Made by a program: the position numbers and the translations under genes. From NCBI GenBank assembly GCA_039720395.1, contig CM077831.1, positions 34,631,067 through 34,695,066 of the forward strand: DNA of 64,000 nt, in the 5' to 3' direction. This DNA is from Liquidambar formosana. Lineage: Eukaryota > Streptophyta > Magnoliopsida > Saxifragales > Altingiaceae. The stretch's first letter is position 1. Every line of letters starts with the position of its first letter. The notes below the pieces were generated by a model. It saw only the letters and a list, made by a program, of their open reading frames with translations, did not search any database and had not been told where the DNA came from. Below, one piece after another: positions 1 to 11,487 of the stretch.

Positions 1-57
1 ACTTATATGGTTTTCAAGTTTCACTCCCATGTCTTACAATTGATGTTTACTCATTAG

Positions 58-3000
58 TAATTGTCGAGAGAGTATGAAGGACTTTGTTGCGAATGGATAC
101 AGATCAAAATTCCTTCCTTTGCCTGTAAGTTTGTTTTGTTTTCACTTCTCTTAAATACATTTTCCAAAAAAAAAGAAAAAAGATTTATGATTATTTTAGA
201 TTGATTATAACTTGTTTTTCTTTGTTTAATCATATAGGGTGATGTTGATGTTATATGCGGGGGTCCTCCTTGTCAAGGAATCAGTGGGTTCAATCGTTTT
301 AGAAACACAAAGAATCCCCTAGATGATCCCAAAAATGAACAACTTCTTGTCTTTATGAATGTTGTAGACTATCTTAAGCCAAAATTTGTTTTAATGGAAA
401 ATGTTGTTGATCTTGTAAAATTTTCTGGTGGTTTTCTTGGGAGATATGCCTTGGGTCGTCTCATTCAAATGAATTATCAAACACGAATGGGATTGATGGC
501 AGCTGGTGCTTATGGACTACCGCAATTTCGCATGCGTGTTTTTATATGGGGGTCTCGTCCCACTGAGGTGAATTGTTTTGTTGTTTTTTATATTAATGAT
601 ATTAAATAATCCAACTTTGTGTTCATTGAATTTTTCTTTTGTAGAAATTACCCCAATACCCACTACCAACACATGATGTCGTTGTAAGGGGATTTATTCC
701 TACTGAATTTGAGGTATCAACTATTTAATTTGTACATTTTTTTATTATTTTAAAATTTGTTGCCCATACCATATTAAAGTAATTTGTTATGAATGCAGAG
801 TCACGCTGTTGCTTATGAAGAAGGTTGTAGTGTTGAATTAGAAAGAAAACTTCTACTCAAAGATGCGATATCTGATCTTCCTCCTGTATGAAAACTAACT
901 TCTTTTGTCCTTGCCTTTTTTAGAAGTACTTCTCAAAGTTCGATTCAACATTTTCTTCTATGTTTGCTTTTTTGTTGTTGCATTTAGGTGACAAATGGTG
1001 AACAACGAGATGAAATGCCCTATGGGCAAGCTCCCCAGACGGAATTTCAGCAATTTATTAGATTGAGTAAAGATGGTGTGCAATAGTTTTTGTCAATTAG
1101 TTCATATAATTTTTTTTAATGGTTAACGTGTTTTGGGAATTCCAGATTGGTCCAGATGCAGGCAAATAATTACATATTGATACAAATGACTACTAACTTC
1201 GTAGTATATGACTATAAACTTAACTAAGAATGACTAGTAAGTTCTATTGATATGTAATTATTTGCCTGTAGTCAGACCAATCTGTAATTCCCCTCTTTTT
1301 TTTCCTTTTTTTTTTTTCATAGGCTATTAAAGTTGTCCTTGGAGTTGGGACTACACTTAAGAATGGGAAGGTTATAAGTTAGATTTTCCACTCCTTGTCC
1401 GCAATTTTTTTTTTTTTGGATTGTTTTTTAAAACTATCAATCTCCTATCATCTATGAAAAAAAAAGAAAAGGGAAATTTCCTACATCATCATTCTTTCTT
1501 AAACCATTGCTCTCCTTTTGATGCTCCAACTGAACTAAAATGTCAAATCTATAGATATGTTTTTTATTTTCTGTGGGGTGTTTTAAAGGTTTACTTAGGA
1601 CACTTTCAAAATACCAATTAATATGAAAATAAAACATCCTTGTTGCCAGCCTTATGCCTTAATGGAGCACTTAATTGTAAAAAGTTCAGTAAGAGTTAAA
1701 TTCATTCACCTTTCCTTTAGATTAGGTGCTTGAAAACAAAGTATGTCATGGTTAGAGTGTCATAATCTATCCATTCTCTGGTTGTTGAAATTCTAAAATG
1801 ATTGCGTCCACATAAGCTTCTGAATTTGCTGTTTTCCATAAAAATGATATTGATGCTAACTTCATTATAGTTTCATGACATTTTCAATTAACTATTTAAC
1901 TACCGTTTAATTTTATTATTACACTGCATTTAATTATGAAAATTGTTTTATGTTATTTAGCTTCTATTGATGCCATTGTAATTCGAATCAACAGTATACA
2001 ATGCTTATCATTTTATGTAAGAGACTATACTTCTATTCAACACAACTTACAAATCATATGCTGTTGGGCTAAATACATTTTCTAGATTTAATTTGAATCA
2101 ATGGCCTATTTTGATTTGCTTGTCCTCTTTTCTCTTTGTAGAATTGTTAGATTCTTCAGACTTAGTGTCAAATTCTTCAAAAAACCTTGTATATGACCAT
2201 CGGCCTCTTGAGTTGAATACGGATGACTATGAGCGAGTTTGTCAGATCCCAAGAAGAAAGGTCTAATTTTTCCCTTGTCTATCTATGCTATGGTACTACT
2301 TTTTACCATCTGATTGAAACTTTGGTATTTTTTATCAGCTTGTTAATGCACCTTTTGTTTTCTTGGTTCTAGGGAGCAAACTTCAGAGATTTACCTGGTG
2401 TTCGTGTTCGGCCAGATAAGAAAGTTGAATTTGACCCAGCTATTGAGAGGGTGCTCCTGCGATCCTGGAAAACCTCTGGTTATACTATTAAACTTTTTTC
2501 CCTTTTTTTTTAAGTTGTCTTAATCCATTTAATTTCTTCTCAATACTTTTTCTGCCACTTCGCTCCCTGATCTTACTGTTGTGCTTGAAATTATAGGTTC
2601 CTGATTATGCAATGAGTTTTATGAATGGATCTTCTTCAAAGTAAGGGATTCCTCTTTTTCTTCATACGTTTTGGTATTACCACTGATTTCTTTTCCAATA
2701 TCCTCACTGTGTCAAATTTTGTAGACCTTTTTGCCGTTTGTGGTGGGACGAGACAGTGCCCACCGTTGTTACAAGAGCAGAACCCCATAACCAGGTTACT
2801 TAAAACCTTGATTTACATTGGTCAACATATGCACATGTCGATAAGTAAAATTTTTTGAATGGCTAAGCCTGAATTTTGTATTACAGGCAATTTTACATCC
2901 TGAGCAAGATAGGGTTTTATCAATCCGAGAAAATGCAAGACTCCAAGGGTTCCCAGATTATTATAAACTTTGTGGGCCTGTTAAGGAAAGGTAAGGTTTG

Positions 3001-3605
3001 AGGATTATGATATTGTAATTTATAATTATGGTTAACAAGTAGCTGGGATTGTGAATTCTCAGAAAAAATAAATAAAAATGCTAGGATTGTGAAGAACAGG
3101 TGTTACACTAGTATAACTATGGGACAGTGAAGAAAAATGATCTGCAGATTCATCATTAGCATAACTCAACACACATTAATGGTGCGTTTAGACAAGAGAT
3201 TTGCAAAAGAGATTTAGGTTAAAATAGGATTTCAACCTCATTTGTTATTTGCTATTATCATAATTTGGTATTGAATTCTCTATCTTATCTAAATCCCTCC
3301 AACAAATACCTCATCCGAACGCACCATAAGGGAAAGAGCTTTATACTACCTCACCTACCAAATTCAATACATGAGGTCCATCATAAACTTCAATGGTGGT
3401 TACTCCATCTCATATCTCTTTCCTTTTTTCCAGGTATATTCAAGTTGGCAATGCAGTCGCAGTTCCGGTTGCCCGGGCATTGGGATATGCATTAGGTTTG
3501 GCATGTCAAGGTTCTATTAGTGATGAACCTTTGTTGAATTTGCCCCCAAAGTTTCCTAACATTTTGGAACGCCTTTCATCTGCATCATCCGAAGATGATG
3601 CTTAA
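58..3605 (+). CDS. CMT3: Chromomethylase (CMT3-type DNA cytosine-5 methyltransferase), 3' part, one frame break
   Basis: Plant-specific cytosine-5 methyltransferase that maintains non-CG (mainly CHG) methylation on H3K9-methylated chromatin in the nucleus. The 5' part (BAH and chromodomain) lies outside the window. Exons read from splice sites: 58-124, 238-567, 645-713, 799-885, 988-1075, 2142-2260, 2373-2478, 2597-2640, 2725-2794, 2887-2990, 3434-3605 (TAA). Catalytic motifs are visible: GGPPCQG (motif IV, catalytic Cys), MENVVDL (VI), [11 protein letters not shown] (VIII), then [13 protein letters not shown] and [13 protein letters not shown] (IX/X). All exons join in phase except 2373-2478, which is 106 nt where 105 is needed. 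One extra base near 2458-2466 moves the expected 'SGKPL|VPDYA' junction out of frame. PFCRLWW replaces the usual PFGRLWW. Intron 1076-2141 holds a MITE. The family assignment is firm. CMT3 versus CMT1 cannot be settled without the N-terminus, and whether the frame break is real or an assembly error is open. Confidence 0.88.
1135..1292. mobile_element. Short foldback MITE in the chromomethylase intron
   Basis: A 158-bp element whose two ends are inverted copies of each other. The left end begins GGGAATTCCAGATTGGTC, and the reverse complement of the right end begins GGGAATTACAGATTGGTC. Both continue through GCAGGCAAATAATTACATAT-like sequence, giving arms of roughly 60 bp around a short AT-rich centre. 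No coding capacity. It lies in the intron between chromomethylase exons 988-1075 and 2142-2260. A target-site duplication was not resolved, so the superfamily is unassigned. Confidence 0.75.
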
Positions 3606-4367
3606 TTGCTGCAGCTAAGAGATGCATTGTAATTTTAAGTCAAATTCGTGGAAAATTCATTTCATAGGGGAAATTGTACTATTTAACATTCCTTAATAAT
3701 GTTTCTTGTGAATTTGCTATTTATAATTTAATTGGTCTCTAATTCAAAGTATGATTCTTCCCTATCTAGTTTTTGGTTATTTGATGTATTTTTAGTAGGT
3801 AGCACATCTTTGGAGAACATAGGGGTTGTTTGGGTTCACTTTATGTCATCTTATGTCTTAGTGGTTTATGGGAGTACATTAGGTTAATGCATAGGGTATA
3901 ATCTTTAATACATAATGTTAATAAAAATTAAATGAGCATGTGTTCATTTGATTGAGATTGTATAAATATTTATTACATATATAAATTGTCTCTTTGACTA
4001 TGTGGATATTTTTTGAATTTTATTATTTCTTTACGAAAACTCATGATCCAACAAGAAAAAAAATTTCGTTTGAAGTAACTTTGGTAGGTATATTATAAAA
4101 TAAAAGTGGTTTGATTGTAAGGTAAGTTTCATATTTTCAAGACAAGTTGAAGGTTTTTCAATAATAACATGTATAATTTTTTATAAAAATTGAATTCAAT
4201 TGCCCCAGGCATCAAAAAAATTTCCCAACTTTGCCGGGCCGTGGGCCCCCTCCCTCCGTCTTCACATGGTTCGGCCCCATGTTATGTACTGTCATCTTAA
4301 TCGGATAATTCGAGTAACACTATCATTCTGACTCATCTTGTTGATTGGAAAATTATTTTTAAATGTA

Positions 4368-6084
4368 ATGATTTCCCGCGGAATTCAGATCCCCCTTCAA
4401 CGGTCAAAAACTACCACTCATCTTCTCCAACTTCACTCACTGATCCTCAAAACTGCCCTCGATCGCGACCCCGACTTCATTCTCTCAGTTTCTGCTTTCT
4501 GCCTGCTCAGTTTCCATCGAGTTCGCAAGATTAATCTTTGATAATATACCCATTACTCCACCACTCTTTGCTTGGAATACAATTATCAGAGCATACACAA
4601 AGAGTCCAACTCCAATTGAATCAGTGAAGCTTTTCTCTCAGCTTCAAAGGGTTGGGCTTAAACCTGACAATTTTACGTACCCTTTTGTCCTTAAAGCTTG
4701 CGGTCGTTGTTCGATGGTAGGAGAAGTCGGGGACGGTGCATTCATTGATTATAAAGATGGCTTTTGATTCGGATAAGTATATAGGGAACACCCTTTTGAG
4801 AGTGTACGCGTATTGCAGTGCCATTGGGCTTGCAAGGCGGGTGTTCGACGAAATGGCTATGAGAGATGTGGTCTCTTGGAGTTCAATGATTGCAGGATAC
4901 GTTGCTTGGTATGTATTTTGATCGTGTCAGTATGGTTTTGTTTATAGTTTTATTAGTTGTAGAGGACCAATTTGGTGATGGGCGTGTTTAAATTCTATGC
5001 ATGAAGTAACTTACAGATAGCTTACCTAAATTAATGGGGGATTATATGGCTTGTCATTTAATGCATCTGGAGCAACAGGTTGTCAACTCTTTCTTACATT
5101 CGATAAAATGATTAAATTTAGTGATTTGTAGAATATCTTTGTAAACTGAGCAAGGCCTTTAAAAAAATAAAATAAAATTATCTTGTAATTTTGTCACATC
5201 AGCGTTTGCCTTAAGCCCGCTTCATTGTATGTTTACAGCAACCGTCCATGGGATGCATTTAAAGTGTTCCGACACATGAAGGAAGTGAATGAGAAACCAA
5301 ACTCTGTCACTTTAGTAAGCCTGCTTTCTGCTTGTACTCGTCTGTTTGAAATCAGCATAGGAAAGTCTGTTCATTCATATATCATTGTTAATTGCATAGA
5401 GTTGGAAGTTGCTTTGGGAACTGCCCTCCTTGAGATGTATTCTAAGTGTGGGCACATAGAGAATGCTTATCAAGTTTTCAATTCAATGAGTGAGAAGAAC
5501 TTGCAATCTTGGACGGTCATGATTTCTTGCCTTGCGGATCATGGTCGTGGAGAAGATGCTATTTCCTTGTTTACCCAAATGATTGAAACTGGATTGAAAC
5601 CTGACAGCATGTCATTTTCCGGGATCTTGTCAGCTTGTAGCCACTTGGGTCTTGTTGATGAGGGCCAAAAGTATTTTGATCGGATGGTGAGACGTGTATA
5701 ATGTCAAGCCAACAATGAAGCATTTTGGGTGCATGGTGGATTTGCTTGGACGAGCCGGGATGATTGATGAAGCTTATGAGATCATTAAAAACATGCCAAT
5801 GGAGCCTAACTCAGTTATTTTAAGGAGCTTCATGGGTGCTTGTAAAAACCATGGCCGGGTTTTCTGTTTAGATGAAAACCTGAGGCAACTTCTGCTTAAA
5901 CTAGAGCCCGACCTTGGAGCGAAACTATGTAATTGCTGCTAATGTATTTTCTGAGTCTGGTTTTTGGAATGATGCAGCTAACCTGAGAACAGTTATGAAA
6001 GAGAAGGGTTTGAAGAAGGTTCCAGGGTGCAGTTGGGTGGAAGTGAATGGTAGATCTGCAAAAGGATTGTTGAAGAGGCTGTAA
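4368..6084 (+). pseudogene. PPR protein, PLS/E class, with several frame breaks
   Basis: Pentatricopeptide-repeat protein of the plant PLS class. Such proteins bind organellar RNA and often guide C-to-U editing. The chosen ATG (4368) opens an N-terminus ending in HSLILKT, followed by PPR units such as FAWNTIIRAYTKSP, DVVSWSSMIAGYVAC, NLQSWTVMISCLADHG, SFSGILSACSHLGLVDEG and HFGCMVDLLGRAGMIDEA. It ends in an E-type segment (LKKVPGCSWVEVNGR) and a TAA at 6082-6084. An intron 4909-5238 splices in phase (TG|C, giving VACNRPWDAF). The frame breaks near 4478-4487, 4729-4732 (GGGG), 5693 and 5922-5924 (AAA). Each restores the family reading if one base is removed; the first could instead be a 2-base loss in a CT run. 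No DYW domain follows. Either a recent pseudogene or an intact gene damaged by insertion-type sequence errors. Confidence 0.72.
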
Positions 6085-6980
6085 GATAAAGTTCTGTATC
6101 CGAGTGGCTGAAGAGTCGTCGTTTGTTTGCAACTTTCGAAATTATGCTAAAAAAGAAGCCGATGACAGTGTTATCGAGACAAAGACCAGGCTTAGAAGGG
6201 GGAGTATGGAAGTAATTAATTGATTGTTGGGATTGTTGATGATGAAGTTCTTGAGATTACGAAAAAAATATGGATTTTTATAAAAGGCCATCCCCTGTAG
6301 CACCAAATAGGACTCCGAAAATGAGAACTAGTACAGTGGCTATTTCTTTGACCAGAAAATTTGTATTCTGAGTTTGAGAATTCTATAAAATGCTCAAAGG
6401 AAATTTAGGACAGTCCACTTTGAATCTGAATGTAACCCAGATTGTTGCAGCAAATATCAGTTTGCTATGGAGTGTCACCTTCTCGGAATTTCACTTCAGT
6501 AAGTGAACTAGGATGTAAGGCCCCCCATTTGTTTAAAAAAGAGCCAGATTTGGTTTGGTTTGCCAATTTTTTCAGTTTTTGCACCAGTATCCAGGTGTCT
6601 TTGAAGAAGTCACTAATTTAATAATTGATAATAACTCTAATGTATAATAGCCCAGCTGAGGTTTATTATAATTTATAAATAGAGATTATTTTTTACAAAG
6701 ACAGACTGGTCCAAACCATTAGTACTTTTTGGTTGACATTCTCAAAAGACCATGACAGGCCCAGATTGGTTTGTCATTGCTAGTGTCTCTTCCCTTTTAA
6801 TGCATGCTACTTATTAAATTTTACCCGTCTAATATTGATGAAATATCACAGAAGGAAGCAAGAAATACCGCTCAAAATTTAATTACCCCTTCTCATTTAT
6901 CCAAAATTAGTTATTATGGATCCGACTGATAAAAAAAACAGCCCTGTTATTAGGATTTGGATTTGGTGCAGTTTTGTGCT
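6085..6980. other. Intergenic, no gene seen
   Basis: AT-rich sequence between the PPR gene and the inverted-repeat element. No protein family or RNA gene was recognised. A perfect 9-bp inverted repeat, GGTGCAGTT (6965-6973) and AACTGCACC (6983-6991) with a 9-nt spacer, sits at its right edge. Confidence 0.5.
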
Positions 6981-7722
6981 TTAACTGCACCGTACAATAA
7001 CCTCGCGATGAGTGACACATGGCAAGGGTTGCAATGGAACAGTAAGGATGGCTCACAGCGATTTGGGAAAGAAACGGAGAGGACTAACGGCTTTAACAGG
7101 TTTGCTCTACTCAAACACCACCGGCGGCTCCGAAACAGAAAGGAAGGTAGAACCAGGTGAGCTCAGATTTGAATCGCTTATGCAGAGAAAAGAAGGTAGA
7201 AGCAGTTCTTGAAGCTATAGATGAAATGGAGAAAAATGGAGTTTTTATGGACTCAGGTAATCTTGTTGAGTTGCTGCAAGTTCATGGGGATGTGAAGTTG
7301 TCGGCAGTTGGGAAAAGGATCCATGAGTATATAATGAGGTCTCCATCCATGCGGTCTCCATCCATGCCCAAAACTGTTGTTTTTAACAAATTGGTGGAGA
7401 TGTACTGTAAAGTTGGTGATACTGGGGAAGCCCGCCGAGTGTTCGAACAAATACCGGATAGAAACTTGGATTCTTGGAATAAGATTCTGCTGGGTTTGGC
7501 GGAAAATGGGGAAGGTGAAGAAGCAATTGGAATCTTTACCCACATGAAGTAAGATGGAACGAGACCTGATGGGTCTACTTTTGTTGGTGTTTTAATGTCT
7601 ACTTTTGTTAAAGCCATTTGTCCTCTCCGTTTCTTTCTCAAACCGCTGTAAGCCATCCCAACAGTTCATTGCAACCCTTACCATGTGTCACTCATCGTGC
7701 GGTTCCTGCATGGTACAATTAA
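6981..7722. mobile_element. TIR element carrying a PPR gene fragment (Pack-type candidate)
   Basis: Left arm about 6981-7098 and right arm about 7607-7722 are inverted copies of each other, differing mostly by C/T and A/G changes. Both contain GATGAGTGACACATGG, AAGGGTTGCAATG and AAGAAACGGAGAGGAC in the same order when one is reverse-complemented. The roughly 510-bp interior is almost wholly PPR-coding homology. Long arms around a gene piece are typical of Pack-MULEs. No clear 9-bp target duplication was found, so another TIR superfamily or a local inverted duplication remains possible. Confidence 0.6.
7157..7597 (+). pseudogene. PPR gene fragment inside the inverted-repeat element
   Basis: An open frame without its own ATG at the left edge encodes parts of PLS-class PPR repeats: DLNRLCREKKVEAVLEAID, HEYIMRSPS, VVFNKLVEMYCKVGDTGEA, RRVFEQIPDRNLDSWNKILL and ENGEGEEAIGIFTHMK. 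A TAA at 7550-7552 interrupts it, but homology continues in frame beyond as DGTRPDGSTFVGVLM, so the stop is a lesion rather than the natural end. A 15-bp tandem repeat (7338-7352 and 7353-7367) duplicates MRSPS. The composition resembles mitochondrial DYW-type PPR proteins, a different family member from the gene at 4368-6084. Probably captured exon sequence without function. Confidence 0.65.
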
Positions 7723-8299
7723 ATTTTGGATATTTGAGTGCCCTTTAAGGGCATGTGGAGCCCCTTTGAAAAGCACAGATGAATTTTCTTCATACCAAAC
7801 GAATTGTGAAAACGATCTCCGACAACCGTAGGGCGAACGGAACAAAAAAAGTGCTCTTACATTTGAGGCTTACATTTAATTTCTTTGGAGCTATTAGCCA
7901 ATTATTAGTAGAGTCACTGTGTTGACAAAAAGCCGAGAAATCGTAATTAGACCGTTTGCGGTCATGTTCAGCTTCCAAGCTCGTGCCAAGGTGGGATCTT
8001 ATGCCCATCAGTGTAGCTTGGATTTTATATCATAGCACCTCATATTAAAATACAAAATTGAAACAAAACTAAACCAGGATCACAACACTCTGTCTCAAGT
8101 AAAGAATTTTAATTTCCACTTCCTTGAAGCCAACTACTAGTCCAAACAAGACCTTAATTCCTTCTTTTCTTTTTTTGGTGGAAAAAAAAAGTCTTTAACT
8201 ATACTTTCCACCTCCTTAAGCTAAACCATTAATCCAGTTCATCTTGAAAAGAGCGTGGACTTTATCCGTGTTAATTGGGTTCAAAGTCTGTAAAGCCCA

Positions 8300-8300
<1 letters not shown>

Positions 8301-8336
<36 letters not shown>
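8301..8336. repeat. TA microsatellite downstream of the kelch F-box gene
   Basis: About 18 TA units. The frame-shifted tail of the kelch F-box ORF reads through it as a Tyr-Ile run. Confidence 0.9.
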
Positions 8337-8342
<6 letters not shown>

Positions 8343-8425
8343 CACACATATATCCCGAAAATACAAGAAAATACAAAAATACCTTTTTATCCCTCTGACA
8401 AAATTACTATTTATCACTGTTGCGA

Positions 8426-9449
8426 TCAAATCTCCACACAACAGCCTGATTGAACAAAGCCCAGAAAAGTGATCTGGTACATCTATTTTCTCCAATTTAC
8501 CAACTTGCCCTTCTCTCATTTGCACCAGAAAGAACCCCTGAGGTGCACCCTGGTAAGGCGAACCACTCACAAGTGTCCGGTGACCCAACATGACTCCACA
8601 AGCTCCGACTCTGACCGCCGTGTCCGACTCGGCCCAATACACCAGCTTCCCATCTTTTCCTACCCCACCCACGGAGGACCTGGGGCACCGACCCGCCTCC
8701 CAAACTGCCTCCACTCGCTTCCACTGACCCGTCCCGAGTTCATACGACTCAGCGCTTCCTTCGAACATCCCTTGACTCTCCGTCCTGTAACCACCGACGA
8801 CCCAGAACTCGTTCCCAATCACCACCCCTTCGCACTCGTCCCGTTCCTGGCTCATCCGAGGCAACTCGCTCCACTCGTCTCTCCTCAAGTCATAAGCCCA
8901 CGCCGATTTCAACGCGTTCTTGTTCTCGTCGTGCCCGCCGGCGACGTAAATCCGGTCCTCCAAAGCTCCGATTGCGAAGAAAGTACGCTTCGACGGCATT
9001 TCCTTGCCTTGCCTCCACCGCCGCGTCGTGAAATCGTAGACGAACACGTCCTTCACCGGTTCGTATGTCACTGGATGCCACCCGCCCATCACAACCAACT
9101 TCCCTTCACAGCTCGACAATTGACAAAACAGAGGCAACCCATCTGGGAACTTCGGAACCGGGTCAACTCGCTCCCAAATCCCACTCACCGGGTCAAACAC
9201 GGTGATCCCAAAACTCGGTGACCCACCGAGTTTTCTCTCGTCCGATACAACTGGACCAGGTAGAGCCTGAACCAAGCAAGCCACCTTGTGGGTATATCCA
9301 CATTGGTTCCTCAGATAGTAAAACTCTTGGCTTTGGAGTAGATCTCGCCACCGACGACAAGCACGCGAGGCGACTGGGTGAGCTGTGTAGGGTAACCGAG
9401 TCAAGCACTCGAGACCGAGTTCTTCAGGAAGACCCGGAAATAGCTCCAT
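8426..9449 (-). CDS. F-box/kelch-repeat protein (At1g80440/KMD-like), frame break near the C-terminus
   Basis: Substrate-recognition subunit of SCF ubiquitin ligases. Close Arabidopsis relatives target type-B ARR regulators and phenylalanine ammonia-lyase (established for the KMD/KFB group). Single exon. The F-box lies at about residues 1-45 (LFPGLPEELGLECLTRLPY, RRWRDLLQSQEF). Kelch repeats follow, with the double-Gly blades VVMGGW, YVAGGHDENKNALKSAW and WVVGGYRTESQG. As written the frame runs on to 8271 through a TA repeat, giving a foreign tail. If one base of the GGGC at 8459-8462 is ignored, the frame instead ends HFSGFVQSGCCVEI-stop at 8426-8428, the usual family C-terminus and a normal length of about 340 residues. 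So the span is 1024 nt, one too many. Alternative: a truly frameshifted allele with a tail of about 50 novel residues. Confidence 0.88.
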
Positions 9450-9602
9450 GAGCTGAAGAAAGTTTTCCCCTTTTAGGAGACCTGTTTTGGGTTCTAGAAA
9501 GTGTTTGTTGAAATGCTCTCAGGCTAAAAGAACCACTTACTGCAGCCTGCAGGCTTTCCAGTTTGTGGTATGACAATATACCATACATCTATCGGAGTCC
9601 TA

Positions 9603-9610
9603 TATTTATA
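9603..9610 (-). promoter_or_regulatory. Probable TATA box of the kelch F-box gene
   Basis: On the minus strand this reads TATAAATA, about 155 bp upstream of the ATG at 9449, a normal distance for a plant promoter with a leader of roughly 120 nt. Inferred from position and sequence only. Confidence 0.5.
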
Positions 9611-9728
9611 GAGCCAGTTGAGTTGAGGAACATATGTAGAAACCGTGTCCAGTGTTTGCCACGTGACATCAGATGTAAGATGGTGACGTGTCCTTCTCAC
9701 ATTATAAATATCAAAGAGATTTTTGCCC

Positions 9729-9838
9729 TAATGTAATGATTGGATGACTAATAATAACTTAACATGTGAGATGTTTGCCATAATGGAACGATTGGATGAC
9801 TAATTATAACTTAACATGTGCTTAGAGCCTAAAAAAAC
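9729..9838. repeat. Two tandem copies of a MITE-end-like unit
   Basis: Two units about 52 bp apart share GATTGGATGACTAAT and ATAACTTAACATGTG. The second runs into a TTAGAGCCTAAAAAAACC end. Reverse-complemented, it resembles the terminal repeat of the MITE at 26708-26923, so this is likely a relic of the same family lying in the F-box gene's upstream region. Confidence 0.55.
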
Positions 9839-10206
9839 CAATATGAGGTTTTTGACGGATGAATGGTGATCTGCGGAGACTAGCTTGGGGATTTGCACTT
9901 GGACTGTTTGTTTGGAGAAGGGGAAGAAGAGGATAAGGCATAACACTAGGGTTTGCCAACGTGTGATGGGGACATGGTCACGTGATGTGACCGTGAACAG
10001 CGGGGCCCATGCATACGTGCGCTTTCGGATGATTGAGTGGATAAAGATATTGTACATCCTGATAAGCATGGAGTGTACACGAAAATTTTTGGGGTGGATT
10101 TAATTTTTATTTATTTAATTGTTTTTTCCCCATGCGAATTTTGCGAAGTGGTCCTTATTGAGTGTAACGAGCTCGCTGCCTTAAATGTCACATGATATTT
10201 TGTTTT

Positions 10207-10246
<40 letters not shown>

Positions 10247-11453
10247 GATTTTGTGAGGGATTATAATTATGATAGTATGATATGTTCTGCATTTCAACAG
10301 TTTTTTATATATTTTTATTATTCCCTATTTCTAATATAAATTGATTTTTTAATAATAAATAGAGTTTAATCATGTCCGTTTTTATTTTTCTTAGAGTTTA
10401 ATTTTACGCTCATTCTTAGAGTTGGTCATCGATTGAGTTTATCTTATACATTTATTCGTGCAAAAATGATATTAATATTTGGACAAAACCACCTATCATA
10501 ACCACTTTGGAATTAAGTTGGGCTGAGCCACCGACATCAATTTTTGTAATAAGATCAATGAGGCTGCGGTGGGCACAAAGGGAACTAATTTTATCCAACT
10601 GTCGTATGGATAAAGTCTTATGGTAGTTAATATGAGCATTATCGTGACCAATAATAATTAAAAAATGAAAAAAAGAAAAAGAAAAAGAGGTTAGTACAAG
10701 CATTATGAAAGGTAACTTTCAATTCTACTATGTATTCCATATGCGCCTAAGATATACATAATGGGAAAAAGGAATGGGAATTTGGTGATCCGGATGTGAT
10801 AGGGCAGAATTAAAAGTTCTTAGGCTCCTAAATTGAAGGGGAAGGGTACTATTTCACATGGGAAAAGGGAGATTCAAACCAAAGATCCATCAATTAAGAT
10901 TTTAACAAGTCACAGTCAAGGAAAGAATTAATGGAGGGAGGGTGCTAACGGGTCTCCCCAAATGCTAGTTGATATTTTTGAAAATTAATTTAGACTTGAT
11001 TCTAAAGAAAGCGTGTTGTTTGAATTATTAGGAAACAAGATTGAATGGTATACTAGAATGAGAAATTCACCGAGCAGTTATATAATAGAAAACGGTCAGA
11101 CTTATCTATGTACAGTTGATCGAGTTCTCACAATCGACACTTTATGTCAATATCAAACTATGATATTTCACATTAAAAAAAGTAGCATAATTTTTTGTGA
11201 TTGAACTTAAGTTGTTCAAACTAAGACTTTGTTGCATGCATTGAAGTTTGTTTTTATTTTTATTTTTTAATTTGAGAAGATTTTCTGAGAATCAGAAGAT
11301 AGGAAGCATGCGTTGAGTGTAAGAAGTGACACATTAGTTTTTTGACGTTTGAACCGATGAGTGCTTACATTAGTTTTCTTGATGCAGAGGTGTGGTGCCC
11401 TTTCCACCCATTAACAAAAACTCAGCCAACACTTCCCTATGGCCAATGAAGCC

Positions 11454-11487
<34 letters not shown>

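Noticed and set aside
3265..3495. Upstream extension of the last chromomethylase exon as its own protein
   Set aside because: It lies in the intron before the acceptor at 3433 and does not match the methyltransferase family until the exon begins.
8469..9221. 250-codon plus-strand open frame
   Set aside because: It is the exact antisense of the kelch F-box gene, whose high GC keeps other frames open; no domain of its own.
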